Part shown: piece by piece, positions 34,414 through 43,520 of the stretch
Position numbering within the stretch: the first letter of the stretch is position 1
Layout of the letters: every line of letters begins with the position of its first letter
NCBI GenBank assembly: GCA_002347035.1
Contig: DEAM01000014.1
Coordinates: 1-49,499 of the forward strand
DNA from: Gemmatimonadales bacterium UBA2982
GTDB taxonomy: Bacteria > Gemmatimonadota > Gemmatimonadetes > Longimicrobiales > Gaopeijiaceae
Direction: 5' to 3'
DNA: 49,499 nucleotides
The notes under the pieces: generated by a model
The model's database searches: none
The model's input: only the letters and a program-made list of their open reading frames with translations
Told to the model about the DNA's origin: nothing
Made by a program: the position numbers and the translations under genes

Positions 34414-37053
34414 ATGAATCGCTCGATTCCTTTGCTGCTCCTGCTATGGGGTTTAACTGCTTCATCTCTAGCAGCCCAGCAGCCCCCTGACTCGACAACA
34501 GTTCCTGGGCCTGAACAGCAAACTGAGGATCAATCTGAGGAAGAAGAGCCGTCACGATTCGAGCGCTTGACTGAGGACGCTGTTCTTCAAGAGGGGTTTT
34601 TCGATACCTACCAGAAAGATCGTGAGCTCTTTTTACTAATACCGGAAGACCGGCTTGGCGAAGACTTTCTGATGACGTTTGAGGCGTCTCAGGGACCGGG
34701 CACAGGCGGAGTCCACGGTGGTACGATGCTGGACCGCGAAGCTCGGTTGGTCTCCCTAGAGAAGATCCAGGGTCGGATTTTTCTCACTCAACGCCCAACC
34801 ATCTACAGGGCATCTGAAGACTCAGCCGTTGAGCAAGCCATTGATGCAACTTTCGGAACATCTGTTCTCGCCACAGCACGCATCGCGGCCACTCGAGACT
34901 CTACCGATCATTTAATCGACATACACGATTGGTTCATTTCGGATATTTCAGGAATTAGCCAGCGCCTGAGGGGTGCCCTCTCCAGTGGGGAGAATCGTGG
35001 TGGGGGTGGTGCAAGCCTCGACGAGTCTCGGAGTTATCTGGATTCCGTGAAGTCCTTCCCACAGAACATGACCATCAATTCAAGGTTGACCTTTAGATCT
35101 GGGTCAAACCCGTCACTCCGAAGCGTGGCGGACAGTCGTTACATACCGGTAACTGTGCATACCCGCATAGCAGCGTTGCCAGATGAGCCGATGGAGCCGC
35201 GGCTGGCTGATGATCGGGTCGGATATTTTTTGACGGTCCACAAGGATTTTTCCAAGGACGACGGACAAGATTTTTTTGTGCGCTACGCGCGGAAATGGAG
35301 ACTAGAGTGCGCCGGCCCGTCCGATCGAGACGGACTGTGCTCGCCAGTAAAGCCGATCACTTTTTACGTCGATCGTACGGTGCCGGAGGAATACCGACAG
35401 CCGATGATCGAAGGCATTGAAGCGTATAATGATGCATTCGAGGAAGCGGGCTTCCGTGGCGCAATTCGAGGTGAGTTATTGCCGGAAGGCGCAGATGCAG
35501 AAGATCTCCGATATGCCACGCTCCGCTGGAACGTTTCTGACCCTCCAAGCTATAGCGCTATTGGTCCTTCCGTAGCCGATCCGCGCACGGGTGAGATTTT
35601 GGACGCGGACATCTTGATCGAAGGAAGTGCGATACTGAATTTCCGAAATGCCTGGCGATTCCAAGTGAACCCGGCTGCCGCAATTGAGGAGATTTTTGAA
35701 GTTCAGCCCGGAGAACTTGAGGCACTCGCGCAGGGTGGTGAAATGGCTTCCTTGGCTACCGAAATGGCCTCACAAGGAACGCTAATTCGGATGGCTCTAG
35801 TCGCTCGAGGAGAACTTGATCCGGCGGAGCCCGTACCGATGGACTACGTGAACGAGGCTGTGAAATGGTTAACCATGCATGAAATCGGTCACACGCTTGG
35901 GCTCCGACATAATTTTCGGTCTTCGTACGATACTCCCAACGAGAGGCTGTATGACACTAACTGGACTCGAGAGCGAGGTGTCTTCAGTTCTGTCATGGAG
36001 TATCCGACACCAAACATCGCTCCATCCGGGAACCAAAATGGAGACTTCTACAACAGGGGTATGGGGACCTATGATCGTTGGGCCATAGCGTTCGGTTACA
36101 CGCCTGACCCTGAGAGAGCAGCGGAACTCGCACGTTTGGCAGCACAACCAGGGCATGCATACGGAACGGACGAAGATGCGCGTGGACCAGGAGCTTTAGA
36201 TCCGACAATAAACACCTACGATCTCGGACAGGACCCGCTCAAGTGGGGTATGGAGAGAGCTGACATCATTCGAGATACATGGCCTAATGTCCCTGACTTC
36301 TCGTTGGCTGATAACGTTTCGTATTCGACTGCTACCCAGGTCTTTAACAGTCTGCTGCTACAGTATGGTCGGGCGCTTGCTACCGGAGTCAAATACATCG
36401 GAGGGCAATACCAGTATCGAGATCATGTAGGTGACCCTGATGGTCGGGGTCCATGGGTCAATGTGCCACGGGCAAGGCAGATCGAGGCGTTAGATTTCCT
36501 GGTTGAGTACGCATTTAGTCAGTCCGCGTTTGAACTTCCACCTGAGGTGCTTCAGCAATTCGGTGCGAACCGGTGGAACCACTTTGATAGTGACAACAAC
36601 TTCGATGGGCGTATCGACTACCCGTACCATGAGTCGGTATTACGCATTCAAAGGTCGTTACTGAATCAGATCACTGCTTCTATGGTCTTCGCCAGAATCC
36701 GGGATGCAGAGATGAAGTACGGGGCCCAAGACGTCCTCACGATACCCGAACTAATGGATGCACTTTCGTCTGCAGTATGGGTCGAGATGGTCCAGGGGGT
36801 ATCGATTCCTGCGATGAGACGCGATCTACAGAGAACACATTTAGAAAGATTGATCCGGCTTGTAACAGACGCTCCCGGTCGCACACCAGCTGACGCACGC
36901 GCTGTGTCGAGGATGACTCTTGAGGCGCTTGTGCGGGGAATCGATAGTGCGCTCGCTTCTTCTGGATTAGATGCCTACACACGTGCACACCTTAACGAGA
37001 GCAGGACTCGCGCTGAACGAGCCTTGGCTGCTGGATTAGAGTTGTCTAATTAG
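34414..37053 (+). CDS. Secreted zinc-dependent metalloprotease (DUF5117/DUF4953 type)
   Basis: This 879-aa protein has a signal peptide (MNRSIPLLLLLWGLTASSLAAQQ) and an acidic Gln/Glu-rich linker. A DUF5117-like N-terminal region (DTYQKDRELFLLIPEDRLGEDFL) is followed by a catalytic domain whose zinc motif HEIGHTLGLRHNF (first His at 489) has the metzincin-like form HExxHxxGxxH. A Met-containing turn (VMEYPTPNIAP) follows as the probable Met-turn. The C-terminal part is helical. Such proteins are common in Bacteroidota and Gemmatimonadota; substrates are mostly unknown. GAGGTGG precedes ATG 34414. It stands between a small lipoprotein and folP. Confidence 0.9.
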   Translation: MNRSIPLLLLLWGLTASSLAAQQPPDSTTVPGPEQQTEDQSEEEEPSRFERLTEDAVLQEGFFDTYQKDRELFLLIPEDRLGEDFLMTFEASQGPGTGGVHGGTMLDREARLVSLEKIQGRIFLTQRPTIYRASEDSAVEQAIDATFGTSVLATARIAATRDSTDHLIDIHDWFISDISGISQRLRGALSSGENRGGGGASLDESRSYLDSVKSFPQNMTINSRLTFRSGSNPSLRSVADSRYIPVTVHTRIAALPDEPMEPRLADDRVGYFLTVHKDFSKDDGQDFFVRYARKWRLECAGPSDRDGLCSPVKPITFYVDRTVPEEYRQPMIEGIEAYNDAFEEAGFRGAIRGELLPEGADAEDLRYATLRWNVSDPPSYSAIGPSVADPRTGEILDADILIEGSAILNFRNAWRFQVNPAAAIEEIFEVQPGELEALAQGGEMASLATEMASQGTLIRMALVARGELDPAEPVPMDYVNEAVKWLTMHEIGHTLGLRHNFRSSYDTPNERLYDTNWTRERGVFSSVMEYPTPNIAPSGNQNGDFYNRGMGTYDRWAIAFGYTPDPERAAELARLAAQPGHAYGTDEDARGPGALDPTINTYDLGQDPLKWGMERADIIRDTWPNVPDFSLADNVSYSTATQVFNSLLLQYGRALATGVKYIGGQYQYRDHVGDPDGRGPWVNVPRARQIEALDFLVEYAFSQSAFELPPEVLQQFGANRWNHFDSDNNFDGRIDYPYHESVLRIQRSLLNQITASMVFARIRDAEMKYGAQDVLTIPELMDALSSAVWVEMVQGVSIPAMRRDLQRTHLERLIRLVTDAPGRTPADARAVSRMTLEALVRGIDSALASSGLDAYTRAHLNESRTRAERALAAGLELSN

Positions 37054-37078
37054 AGTCGATCCTGCAAAGGAAGAGCGA

Positions 37079-37888
37079 GTGGGCAACGAAAGAAGTCGAA
37101 CGCTCGTGATGGGGGTGGTTAACGTCACCCCTGATTCTTTTTCAGACGGAGGACGATTTCTTCGTCCGGAAGACGCACTAGAGCAGGCGTTGCTGTTAGC
37201 TCGTCAAGGTGCGGACATCGTCGATATCGGGAGCGAGAGCAGTCGGCCTGGTGCTGACGTTGTAGCGGAGGAAGAAGAGTTGGAAAGGGTTGCTCAAGTA
37301 GTTGGACTCGTAGCAGCCGAGGTCGATGCTCGGATCTCAATCGACACCTACAAGCCTAGGGTAGCAGAGGAATGTCTTAGGCTTGGGGCCGAGATAGTTA
37401 ACGACATTACGGGGCTTGAGCATCCTGATATGATCAGAGTGGCTAAGGAAGCAAACGCAGGGGTCGTAGCAATGCATATGCGTGGCCGCCCGAAGACGAT
37501 GCAGGGCACCGAAGACATAAGTTATGACGATCTGATTGGGGATATCGGCGGCTTTCTTAGCCAGCGTGGTAAGCGTGCGCAGGATGCAGGCATTAGGGAA
37601 GTGATCATCGATCCTGGGATTGGGTTTGGTAAGACACCGGCACAAAATTTCGAACTCCTTCAAAGACTTTATGAGTTCACTGTGCTTGGTTACCCCGTAC
37701 TAGTGGGACCATCTAGGAAATCATTCCTCGGCACCCTGCCCAGTGGGTTGCCAATTGAAGAAAGACTAGAAGGGACCCTTGCTGCTGTCGCAGTGGCGGT
37801 AATGAATGGAGCATCGATAGTACGAGTGCATGACGTGGCTGAGGTCCGGCGCGTGGTAGAGGTCGTTGATGCGGTTTTGAGCGCATAA
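37079..37888 (+). CDS. folP: Dihydropteroate synthase
   Basis: FolP condenses p-aminobenzoate with dihydropterin pyrophosphate in folate synthesis and is the sulfonamide target. The 269-aa TIM-barrel protein has the pterin-binding signature MGVVNVTPDSFSDGG, DIVDIGSESSRPG, and the Lys/Ser block VLVGPSRKSFLG, ending with a conserved RVHDV. GTG 37079 is preceded by AAAGGAAG. folB starts on the last base of its TAA, and folK overlaps folB, giving a folP-folB-folK operon. Confidence 0.96.
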   Translation: MGNERSRTLVMGVVNVTPDSFSDGGRFLRPEDALEQALLLARQGADIVDIGSESSRPGADVVAEEEELERVAQVVGLVAAEVDARISIDTYKPRVAEECLRLGAEIVNDITGLEHPDMIRVAKEANAGVVAMHMRGRPKTMQGTEDISYDDLIGDIGGFLSQRGKRAQDAGIREVIIDPGIGFGKTPAQNFELLQRLYEFTVLGYPVLVGPSRKSFLGTLPSGLPIEERLEGTLAAVAVAVMNGASIVRVHDVAEVRRVVEVVDAVLSA

Positions 37889-38250
37889 TGGATAAGATCG
37901 TGATCCCGCAGATCCCGGTGCGAGTGCGAGTTGGGGTCACTGAAGAAGAGCGCAGTGAGGACCAAGATATTTTGATAGATGTCGAGCTCGGGCTAGACCT
38001 TCGCCCTGCAGGTACGACGGATGACTTGACTCAGACCGTGGACTATGAAGCCGTCTGTGCAGCTGTGGCGACAACGATAAACGTCCGCTTGTTCAGTCTG
38101 ATCGAGACGATTGGGGAAGAGATCGCTGACATGATTCTCAAGGAGTATCCGATCGATCAGGTGCTAGTGCGCGTGCGGAAGCCAGGTGCTCTCCAAACCT
38201 ATGGTGTACCATATGCTGCGACTGAAATCTTACGGTGCCGAGATGGCTGA
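37888..38250 (+). CDS. folB: Dihydroneopterin aldolase
   Basis: FolB converts 7,8-dihydroneopterin to 6-hydroxymethyl-dihydropterin and glycolaldehyde. The 120-aa tunnelling-fold protein shows VRVGVTEEERSEDQDILIDVEL, the TQTVDYEAV segment, and LIETIGEEIADMIL with its catalytic-region Glu. ATG 37888 shares one base with the folP stop (TAATG), so translation is coupled. Length is typical. Confidence 0.94.
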   Translation: MDKIVIPQIPVRVRVGVTEEERSEDQDILIDVELGLDLRPAGTTDDLTQTVDYEAVCAAVATTINVRLFSLIETIGEEIADMILKEYPIDQVLVRVRKPGALQTYGVPYAATEILRCRDG

Positions 38251-38758
38251 AGTGTTTCTTGGCCTAGGATCAAATCTAAGAAGCCCTGCCGAGAATATGC
38301 GCGAAGCTCTCACTCGAATTTGTGACTCCGTGGCTGTAGAAAAATTATCTTCCCTGTACCGGACTGAACCAGTGGGGCTTTCAGAGCAACCTTTCTTCCT
38401 CAATGCAGTGCTTGCGGGGCACACAGTTCTGGGGCCGCATGAGTTGCTCGAAAATGTTTCGTCTGTTGAACAAACTATGGGTAGGGTAAGGACAATAAAT
38501 ATGGGGCCTCGCACGATTGATATTGATCTTTTGGTTTATGATGACTTCATCATCAATACCCCTAAGCTCACACTGCCGCACCCTCGCATGGTAGAGCGTC
38601 GGTTTGTTCTAGCACCACTTGTTGAGATTGCTCCGGAGTTTCGCCCACCTGGGATTCCAAAGACCGTATCAGAGCTACTCAACGAACTCACATGTACCGA
38701 AAGCGTTGAGATGGTGGCAGATGCGGACTGGCCTGCTTCTGACATTGAGGTCAGATGA
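38243..38758 (+). CDS. folK: 6-hydroxymethyl-7,8-dihydropterin pyrophosphokinase
   Basis: FolK activates the pterin with ATP for FolP. From ATG 38243 the 171-aa protein begins MAEVFLGLGSNLRSPAENM, the family start, and has the signature GPRTIDIDLLVYDD and LPHPRMVERRFVLAPLVEI. The start overlaps the folB stop by 8 bases; an upstream ATG 38186 would run through the folB gene and is not credible. Its 3' end converges with the minus-strand M23 gene, leaving 13 bases between stops. Confidence 0.95.
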   Translation: MAEVFLGLGSNLRSPAENMREALTRICDSVAVEKLSSLYRTEPVGLSEQPFFLNAVLAGHTVLGPHELLENVSSVEQTMGRVRTINMGPRTIDIDLLVYDDFIINTPKLTLPHPRMVERRFVLAPLVEIAPEFRPPGIPKTVSELLNELTCTESVEMVADADWPASDIEVR

Positions 38759-38771
38759 CCTGGATAGCTTT

Positions 38772-40109
38772 CTATTCTTCCTCAGTCGTGATTTCGAGCC
38801 AGCCCAGATGACCGCTTGGAGCCTCTACATAGAGATAGCCCTCGTATCGTCCATATACTGCTAACTCAGCTTGGCCTGAAAGTCTGGCGATGGGCGGGGC
38901 GCTCTGATTTGGTCTAATTCTGAGTGTTTCACCAGAGGAAGCTATCTGTGAAGAGATTGGATCGTTCACAGGTTCTGTCAGCCTTGCCGCTACGTATCCC
39001 TTTTCGCCTGCTGGGAGCTTGACTCTAAAGTAATCACCTGAGCCACCTAAGACGCGAACCGTGGTATATCTTGGCAGGTCTCCAATGACTGGAGATTGAG
39101 TCCCTGGAGCAGCTCGTAAACGAACTCCTTCGCTTGTGAGCCTAACCCAGTCTCCGAGCTGCTCCATATCAGCTGTGAGTTCAGATAGGCGGCCACGTGG
39201 TGGCTCTAAGAAAGGCATGGGGTCCATCGCCCCTCTTCCACTGCGGTAAATTCCGAAATGAAGGTGAGGTGGGGTGGTACGAGCGTTGCCTGTATTGCCA
39301 ACGAAACCCAAGGTGTCACCGATCTCGATCTTGTCACCATTAGCGACGGCTTGGCTATCCAAGTGGGCATAATAGAGACGGGTATTTCGGACGGGGTCAC
39401 GCACCCAAACAACCTTGCCACCACGGTTTGTAACACCGATCCGGTAAGCTTGCCCTGCGGCAGCAGCTATCACAGCAGTACCACGCCGAGCGAAAATATC
39501 GACGCCGTGATGTTGCCGCCGGCCTCCATCCCGTGCCACGCCGAACGTGCTCTGAATCGAGCGCATCCCGTGTCCATCTACTGGAAATGCTAGCTGGGCT
39601 TCAAGTTTTAGGGTGATGCTGTATTGCCCGCCTCGAAGTAGTTCTGGCTGCAGTCGAAGTATGAAGTCACCCTCGCGCCGGGGCTCGTGTATGAATGGTC
39701 CAGGTGCTGAGTCGGTTGAGAGAACTTGTCGGGGTGGATCCTTCTCGTCTGTGGCTACGCGAAAAAGATCGACAAAAACCCGGGTCCCCATTTCGCTAGC
39801 AAAATTAACTTCAGCGGTAAGTCGTCTTCCTCGGGGAACCGTAAGTCGATATGCCGCCGCTCCTGGTTCTTCAGCGGTAATCAAGCCCTGTTCTTGGAAC
39901 GGCAGTGACACTGGAGATGGTTGCTGAATCGCGGCCTCTCCGGCTCGATTCCAATCAAGAGCTAGAGCAGTCTCAGAAAGTCCCGCCTCTTTTAAAGACT
40001 CCTGATACGCTTCATAGGGAGTCATGTCGCGGAATCGCTCCTGGACCTGCTCGACCTGCTCACAGCTGGTCAGTATCAGCAGCACGACCAAGGGCAGGAA
40101 TCGCTTCAT
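38772..40109 (-). CDS. M23 family peptidase lipoprotein with SH3 domains
   Basis: This is the only gene recognised on the minus strand. The 445-aa product starts MKRFLPLVVLLILTSCEQ, a lipoprotein signal with lipobox LTSC. A beta-rich domain of about 150 residues precedes the M23 LytM-type core with zinc-site motifs HHGVD (200-204) and HLHFG (282-286), so the site is intact. Two SH3b-like repeats follow (GVRLRAAPGTQSPVIG... and LRIRPNQSAPPIARL...). It probably cuts or binds peptidoglycan cross-links from the inner face of the outer membrane. ATG 40109 is chosen for the signal peptide; the frame is open 96 bases further upstream. Confidence 0.9.
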   Translation of the reverse strand: MKRFLPLVVLLILTSCEQVEQVQERFRDMTPYEAYQESLKEAGLSETALALDWNRAGEAAIQQPSPVSLPFQEQGLITAEEPGAAAYRLTVPRGRRLTAEVNFASEMGTRVFVDLFRVATDEKDPPRQVLSTDSAPGPFIHEPRREGDFILRLQPELLRGGQYSITLKLEAQLAFPVDGHGMRSIQSTFGVARDGGRRQHHGVDIFARRGTAVIAAAAGQAYRIGVTNRGGKVVWVRDPVRNTRLYYAHLDSQAVANGDKIEIGDTLGFVGNTGNARTTPPHLHFGIYRSGRGAMDPMPFLEPPRGRLSELTADMEQLGDWVRLTSEGVRLRAAPGTQSPVIGDLPRYTTVRVLGGSGDYFRVKLPAGEKGYVAARLTEPVNDPISSQIASSGETLRIRPNQSAPPIARLSGQAELAVYGRYEGYLYVEAPSGHLGWLEITTEEE

Positions 40110-40288
40110 GCTGCTGAAACAGTGATGAGGAAGAACCTCATATAAAGTGGCCCCAGGTTCATGGAAGATTTTTTGAAGCTGACGCCCTGAAGGCCAAATG
40201 GTCAAGAAGGTAAATTGAAGGTCTTAAGGGGCTCGGTTAGTTTTTCCCTCCATTGGGCAACTTCTTCTGGGTCAATGAGAGCCGAACT
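40110..40288. promoter_or_regulatory. Divergent intergenic region (M23 gene / DUF512-der operon)
   Basis: This 179-base gap lies between genes facing away from each other, so it must hold promoters for both. On the minus strand TTTATAT (complement of 40140-40146) is a possible -10. On the plus strand TTGAAG at 40215 with TAGTTT 17 bases later is a weak pair. Neither is convincing. Confidence 0.4.
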
Positions 40289-41560
40289 GTGGTACGCATT
40301 GCCGAAATCGAAGCTGGTAGCATTGCTGACGAGCTCAGTCTTGAGATCGGCTCTCGTGTAGTACGTATCAACGGCGAGCGGGTCAGGGATGGGATCGACC
40401 TAACCTTCATGCTATCTCAAGGGGTAGTGGAGCTTGAAACTGTGCTGTCGTCCGGCGAGACGGTTTTTTACGAATTTGAGCGCGATCCCGGCGAATCAGT
40501 CGGTATTGTACCTAGCCCGGATCCGATCCGGGAGTGTGCAAATGAATGCGTCTTTTGCTTCATTGATGGAAATCCTAAAGGGGCCAGGCGTTCGCTTTGG
40601 CTACGCGATGACGATTTCCGCCTTTCGTTCACGTATGGTAGCTATGTAACGCTCACCAACCTGGGCCCAAAAGGCCTTGAAAGGCTTGTTGAACAGCGGA
40701 TCTCACCCCTGTATGTGAGTGTTCACGCTACTGCACCAGAAGTACGGGAGCGACTGCTAGTCAATCGGCGCGCCGGACTGATTATGAAGGATTTAGAGCT
40801 ACTTCTTGGCGAAGGTCTCGAGGTCCACACACAGGTCGTCCTTTGCCCGGAATGGAATAACGCAGAGCATCTGGACCGAACGATAGAAGATCTTTGGGGC
40901 CTTGGTCTCGGTATACGGTCGTTATCAGTCGTGCCTGTTGGATTAACGAGGTACAATGTGAACCGACCCGTGCGATTACTTACCATGTCAGAAGCCGGGG
41001 AATCGATACGCCAGATCGAGGGTGCACGTCGTAAGGCCCTTGATGAGCGAGGGTTTGGCTGGTGCTATGCCGCAGATGAGATGTATCTGATCGCTTCCGA
41101 GGCCCTTCCTGATGCAAACTACTATGACGAAGGCGCACTTTACGAAAACGGTGTGGGTGCGGTCCGTAAGTTTTTGGAAGAGTTTGATCGAGGGCTCCCC
41201 AGTGTACCTAGCTTTGAAGGGAGGCGTGTGCGCTTGGTCACGGGCACATCTATGGCCCCCTTCCTTCAGAAATGCTCGGATCGCTTAGCTGAGGCGACCC
41301 ATGCTAGCGTAGAAGTGGTTGAGGTTATGAATGGCTACTTTGGGGAGACTGTTACGGTTGCTGGGCTTCTTGGCGGCCGAGACATACTCCATGCGCTTGG
41401 AGAGTCTATGGAGGGAGATGTGGTCGTCCTTCCTTCTGAAGCTTTAAATGCTGATGGCCTCTTTATTGATGATATGTCGAGGGTGGAATTGATGGCTGCC
41501 CTGGGGCCTGTAGATCTTCGGTCTGGCTACGAGGTCACTGAGGCACTGAAGCTCGGATGA
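40289..41560 (+). CDS. DUF512 family radical-SAM-like protein with PDZ domain
   Basis: From GTG 40289 the protein is about 423 aa and starts MVRIAEIEAGSIADELSLEIG, a PDZ-like domain typical of this family. A CX3CX2C cysteine motif (Cys83, Cys87, Cys90 in CANECVFCFIDGNPKG) matches the radical SAM signature and probably binds a 4Fe-4S cluster. YVSVHAT and HTQVVLCPEWN are conserved, and the C-terminal DUF512 domain ends with a short acidic/hydrophobic tail. GAGAG is 7 bases before the start; TTG 40253 is an alternative. The stop overlaps the der start by 4 bases. The reaction is unknown. Confidence 0.9.
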   Translation: MVRIAEIEAGSIADELSLEIGSRVVRINGERVRDGIDLTFMLSQGVVELETVLSSGETVFYEFERDPGESVGIVPSPDPIRECANECVFCFIDGNPKGARRSLWLRDDDFRLSFTYGSYVTLTNLGPKGLERLVEQRISPLYVSVHATAPEVRERLLVNRRAGLIMKDLELLLGEGLEVHTQVVLCPEWNNAEHLDRTIEDLWGLGLGIRSLSVVPVGLTRYNVNRPVRLLTMSEAGESIRQIEGARRKALDERGFGWCYAADEMYLIASEALPDANYYDEGALYENGVGAVRKFLEEFDRGLPSVPSFEGRRVRLVTGTSMAPFLQKCSDRLAEATHASVEVVEVMNGYFGETVTVAGLLGGRDILHALGESMEGDVVVLPSEALNADGLFIDDMSRVELMAALGPVDLRSGYEVTEALKLG

Positions 41561-42885
41561 GCACCCGGCTGCCTATGGTCGCGGTAGTTGGGCGACCCAA
41601 TGTCGGTAAATCAACCTTCTTTAATCGCATTATCGGTAAGAGGGTTGCGATCGTGGATGATCGCCCCGGGGTCACCCGGGACCGAAATTATGCTAAGGCA
41701 GACTGGGCGGGCCGTGACTTCTTCATAGTAGATACGGGAGGGATGCTGGAGGACAGCGACCAGGCCCTCGACCGAGCAGTTAGAGCTCAGGCACTTGCTG
41801 CCGTGGAACAGGCGGATGTGATTCTTTTTTTAGTAGACGGCCGGGAGGGCCTTCATCCACTCGACGAAATTATTGGGGACCTGGTTCGCAAGGCCGGAAA
41901 GCCTCTAATCCTCGTGGCCAATAAGCTAGACAACCTACCTCAGGAGGAAGGTCACCATGATTTTTGGTCATTAGGCCTGGGGGAACCAGCTCCGGTCAGC
42001 GCACTCTCTGGAAAGGGATCGGGGGACTTGCTCGATAAGGTCCTTGAGATGTTTCCAGATGTTTTGGAAGAAGAAGTCGCGGAGAACCAGATCCGTGTGG
42101 CTGTTGTAGGCAAGCCGAATGTGGGCAAGTCCAGCTTGGTGAATCGGTTGATCGGAGAGGACCGTGTCGTGGTATCAGATAAGCCTGGTACGACTAGAGA
42201 CCCAGTCGACACGCTCCTTCGCTATCATGGGCTAGGTCTCGTTTTTGTAGACACCGCAGGCCTGCGGCGTCAGACAAAGGTCAAGGACAGCATAGAGTAC
42301 TACAGCTCTCTTCGTACCGACCGAGCAGTGTATGGGGCCGATGTGTGTATTGTGCTAGTAGATGCGACAGAAGATGACTTACATGCTCAAGATATCCGAA
42401 TCGTGCAGTCGGCTTGGGAGGCAGGGAAGGGTGTCATTCTTCTTGCCAACAAGTGGGACCTTGTTGAGAAGGGGACGATGACCGCACCGGAATGGGAGAA
42501 GAAGGTGCGAGAGCGTGTTCCGTTCCTTCAGTGGGTGCCGATTGTGTTCATTTCTGCCCTGACTGGTCAACGTATCCGAAAGTGCCTCGACCTAGTCATA
42601 GAAGTCGATTCAGAAAGGCGTCGACGTATAGAGACCCATGAGGTCAATGATGTATTAGAGGAATTAGTTGGTCGCCAGCCTCCGCCTCATCATCGGGGTC
42701 GGCGTGTTAAGCTAAAATACGCTACACAGGTGACGGTGGGCCCACCCACGTTTGCCATCTTCTCCAACTTCCCGAAGGCGCTCCCAGCGCACTACATTCG
42801 CTTTCTCCAGAACGGTTTTCGTGAGGCTTGGAATTTCATGGGAACCCCCATCCGGCTTCGAATCCGCGGCGGGAAGGATCGGTGA
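41557..42885 (+). CDS. der: GTPase Der (EngA)
   Basis: Der is a double-GTPase needed for 50S ribosome assembly. The 442-aa protein has two G domains, with P-loops GRPNVGKSTFFN (about residue 10) and GKPNVGKSSLVN (about residue 188), DTGG and DTAG G3 motifs, NKLD and NKWD G4 motifs, and a C-terminal KH-like domain (RVKLKYATQVTVGPPTFAIF). ATG 41557 overlaps the DUF512 stop by 4 bases, and its stop overlaps plsY by 4 bases. Confidence 0.97.
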   Translation: MSTRLPMVAVVGRPNVGKSTFFNRIIGKRVAIVDDRPGVTRDRNYAKADWAGRDFFIVDTGGMLEDSDQALDRAVRAQALAAVEQADVILFLVDGREGLHPLDEIIGDLVRKAGKPLILVANKLDNLPQEEGHHDFWSLGLGEPAPVSALSGKGSGDLLDKVLEMFPDVLEEEVAENQIRVAVVGKPNVGKSSLVNRLIGEDRVVVSDKPGTTRDPVDTLLRYHGLGLVFVDTAGLRRQTKVKDSIEYYSSLRTDRAVYGADVCIVLVDATEDDLHAQDIRIVQSAWEAGKGVILLANKWDLVEKGTMTAPEWEKKVRERVPFLQWVPIVFISALTGQRIRKCLDLVIEVDSERRRRIETHEVNDVLEELVGRQPPPHHRGRRVKLKYATQVTVGPPTFAIFSNFPKALPAHYIRFLQNGFREAWNFMGTPIRLRIRGGKDR

Positions 42886-43520
42886 CCTACTTACTTATCG
42901 TACTTTCGTATGTACTAGGCTCGATTCCATCGAGCTATATTATTGGCAAAGTGTTTCATGATATCGATTTACGAGAACATGGCTCAGGTAACTTAGGAGC
43001 TACTAACGCGTTTCGTGTTTTGGGAGCAAGATCCGCTATTCCAGTCATTTCTGTAGACGTCCTTAAGGGGTTCATTCCTATTGTCCTCTTTCCGACTATC
43101 GCATCAGTCGGATTCGGTTGGATTTTAGCGTTTGGTGCAGCAGCAATTGTTGGCCATATGTTCAGTGTTTGGGTGGCTTTCAGTGGTGGCAAGGGAATGG
43201 CAACAGCTGCAGGAGTTTTTCTAGGAATTGCGCCTTGGGCTGTGTTAGTCGGCCTGATCGTGTGGTGTGGTGTGACCTTCTCGACGGGATATGTATCACT
43301 CGGCTCGATCGTGACCGCCTTCGCTCTTCCATTTCTTGTGGCTTTCACACCACACCAGGGAGGCCTAACCCTGGTATGGTTCTCTGTGGCCATTGGATCC
43401 TTCGTGATTTGGGCACACCGGGGTAATGTGAAAAGGCTTTTTCGTGGCGAAGAACACCGATTCGGGACCCGTAGCCGCGGAGTGAGCGAGAACGGTGAGG
43501 AGCCGGAGTCAGTTGCATGA
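42882..43520 (+). CDS. plsY: Glycerol-3-phosphate acyltransferase PlsY
   Basis: PlsY transfers acyl groups from acyl-phosphate to glycerol-3-phosphate at the inner membrane, the first step of phospholipid synthesis. From GTG 42882 the 212-aa protein starts MTYLLIVLSYVLGSIPSSYIIGK and has the motifs GSGNLGATNAFRVLG, VDVLKGFIP and GGKGMATAAGVFLG, and several hydrophobic helices. GGGAAGGAT precedes it, and the GTGA overlaps the der stop. Upstream in-frame ATG 42828 lies inside der. Its own stop overlaps gpsA, so two glycerophospholipid genes run together. Confidence 0.95.
   Translation: MTYLLIVLSYVLGSIPSSYIIGKVFHDIDLREHGSGNLGATNAFRVLGARSAIPVISVDVLKGFIPIVLFPTIASVGFGWILAFGAAAIVGHMFSVWVAFSGGKGMATAAGVFLGIAPWAVLVGLIVWCGVTFSTGYVSLGSIVTAFALPFLVAFTPHQGGLTLVWFSVAIGSFVIWAHRGNVKRLFRGEEHRFGTRSRGVSENGEEPESVA

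Noticed and set aside
40110..40205. 32-residue N-terminal extension of the M23 lipoprotein
   Set aside because: It would bury the lipoprotein signal peptide, which begins at ATG 40109.
42828..42881. Longer plsY start at ATG 42828
   Set aside because: It overlaps der by 58 bases, while GTG 42882 has a good Shine-Dalgarno and the family N-terminus.
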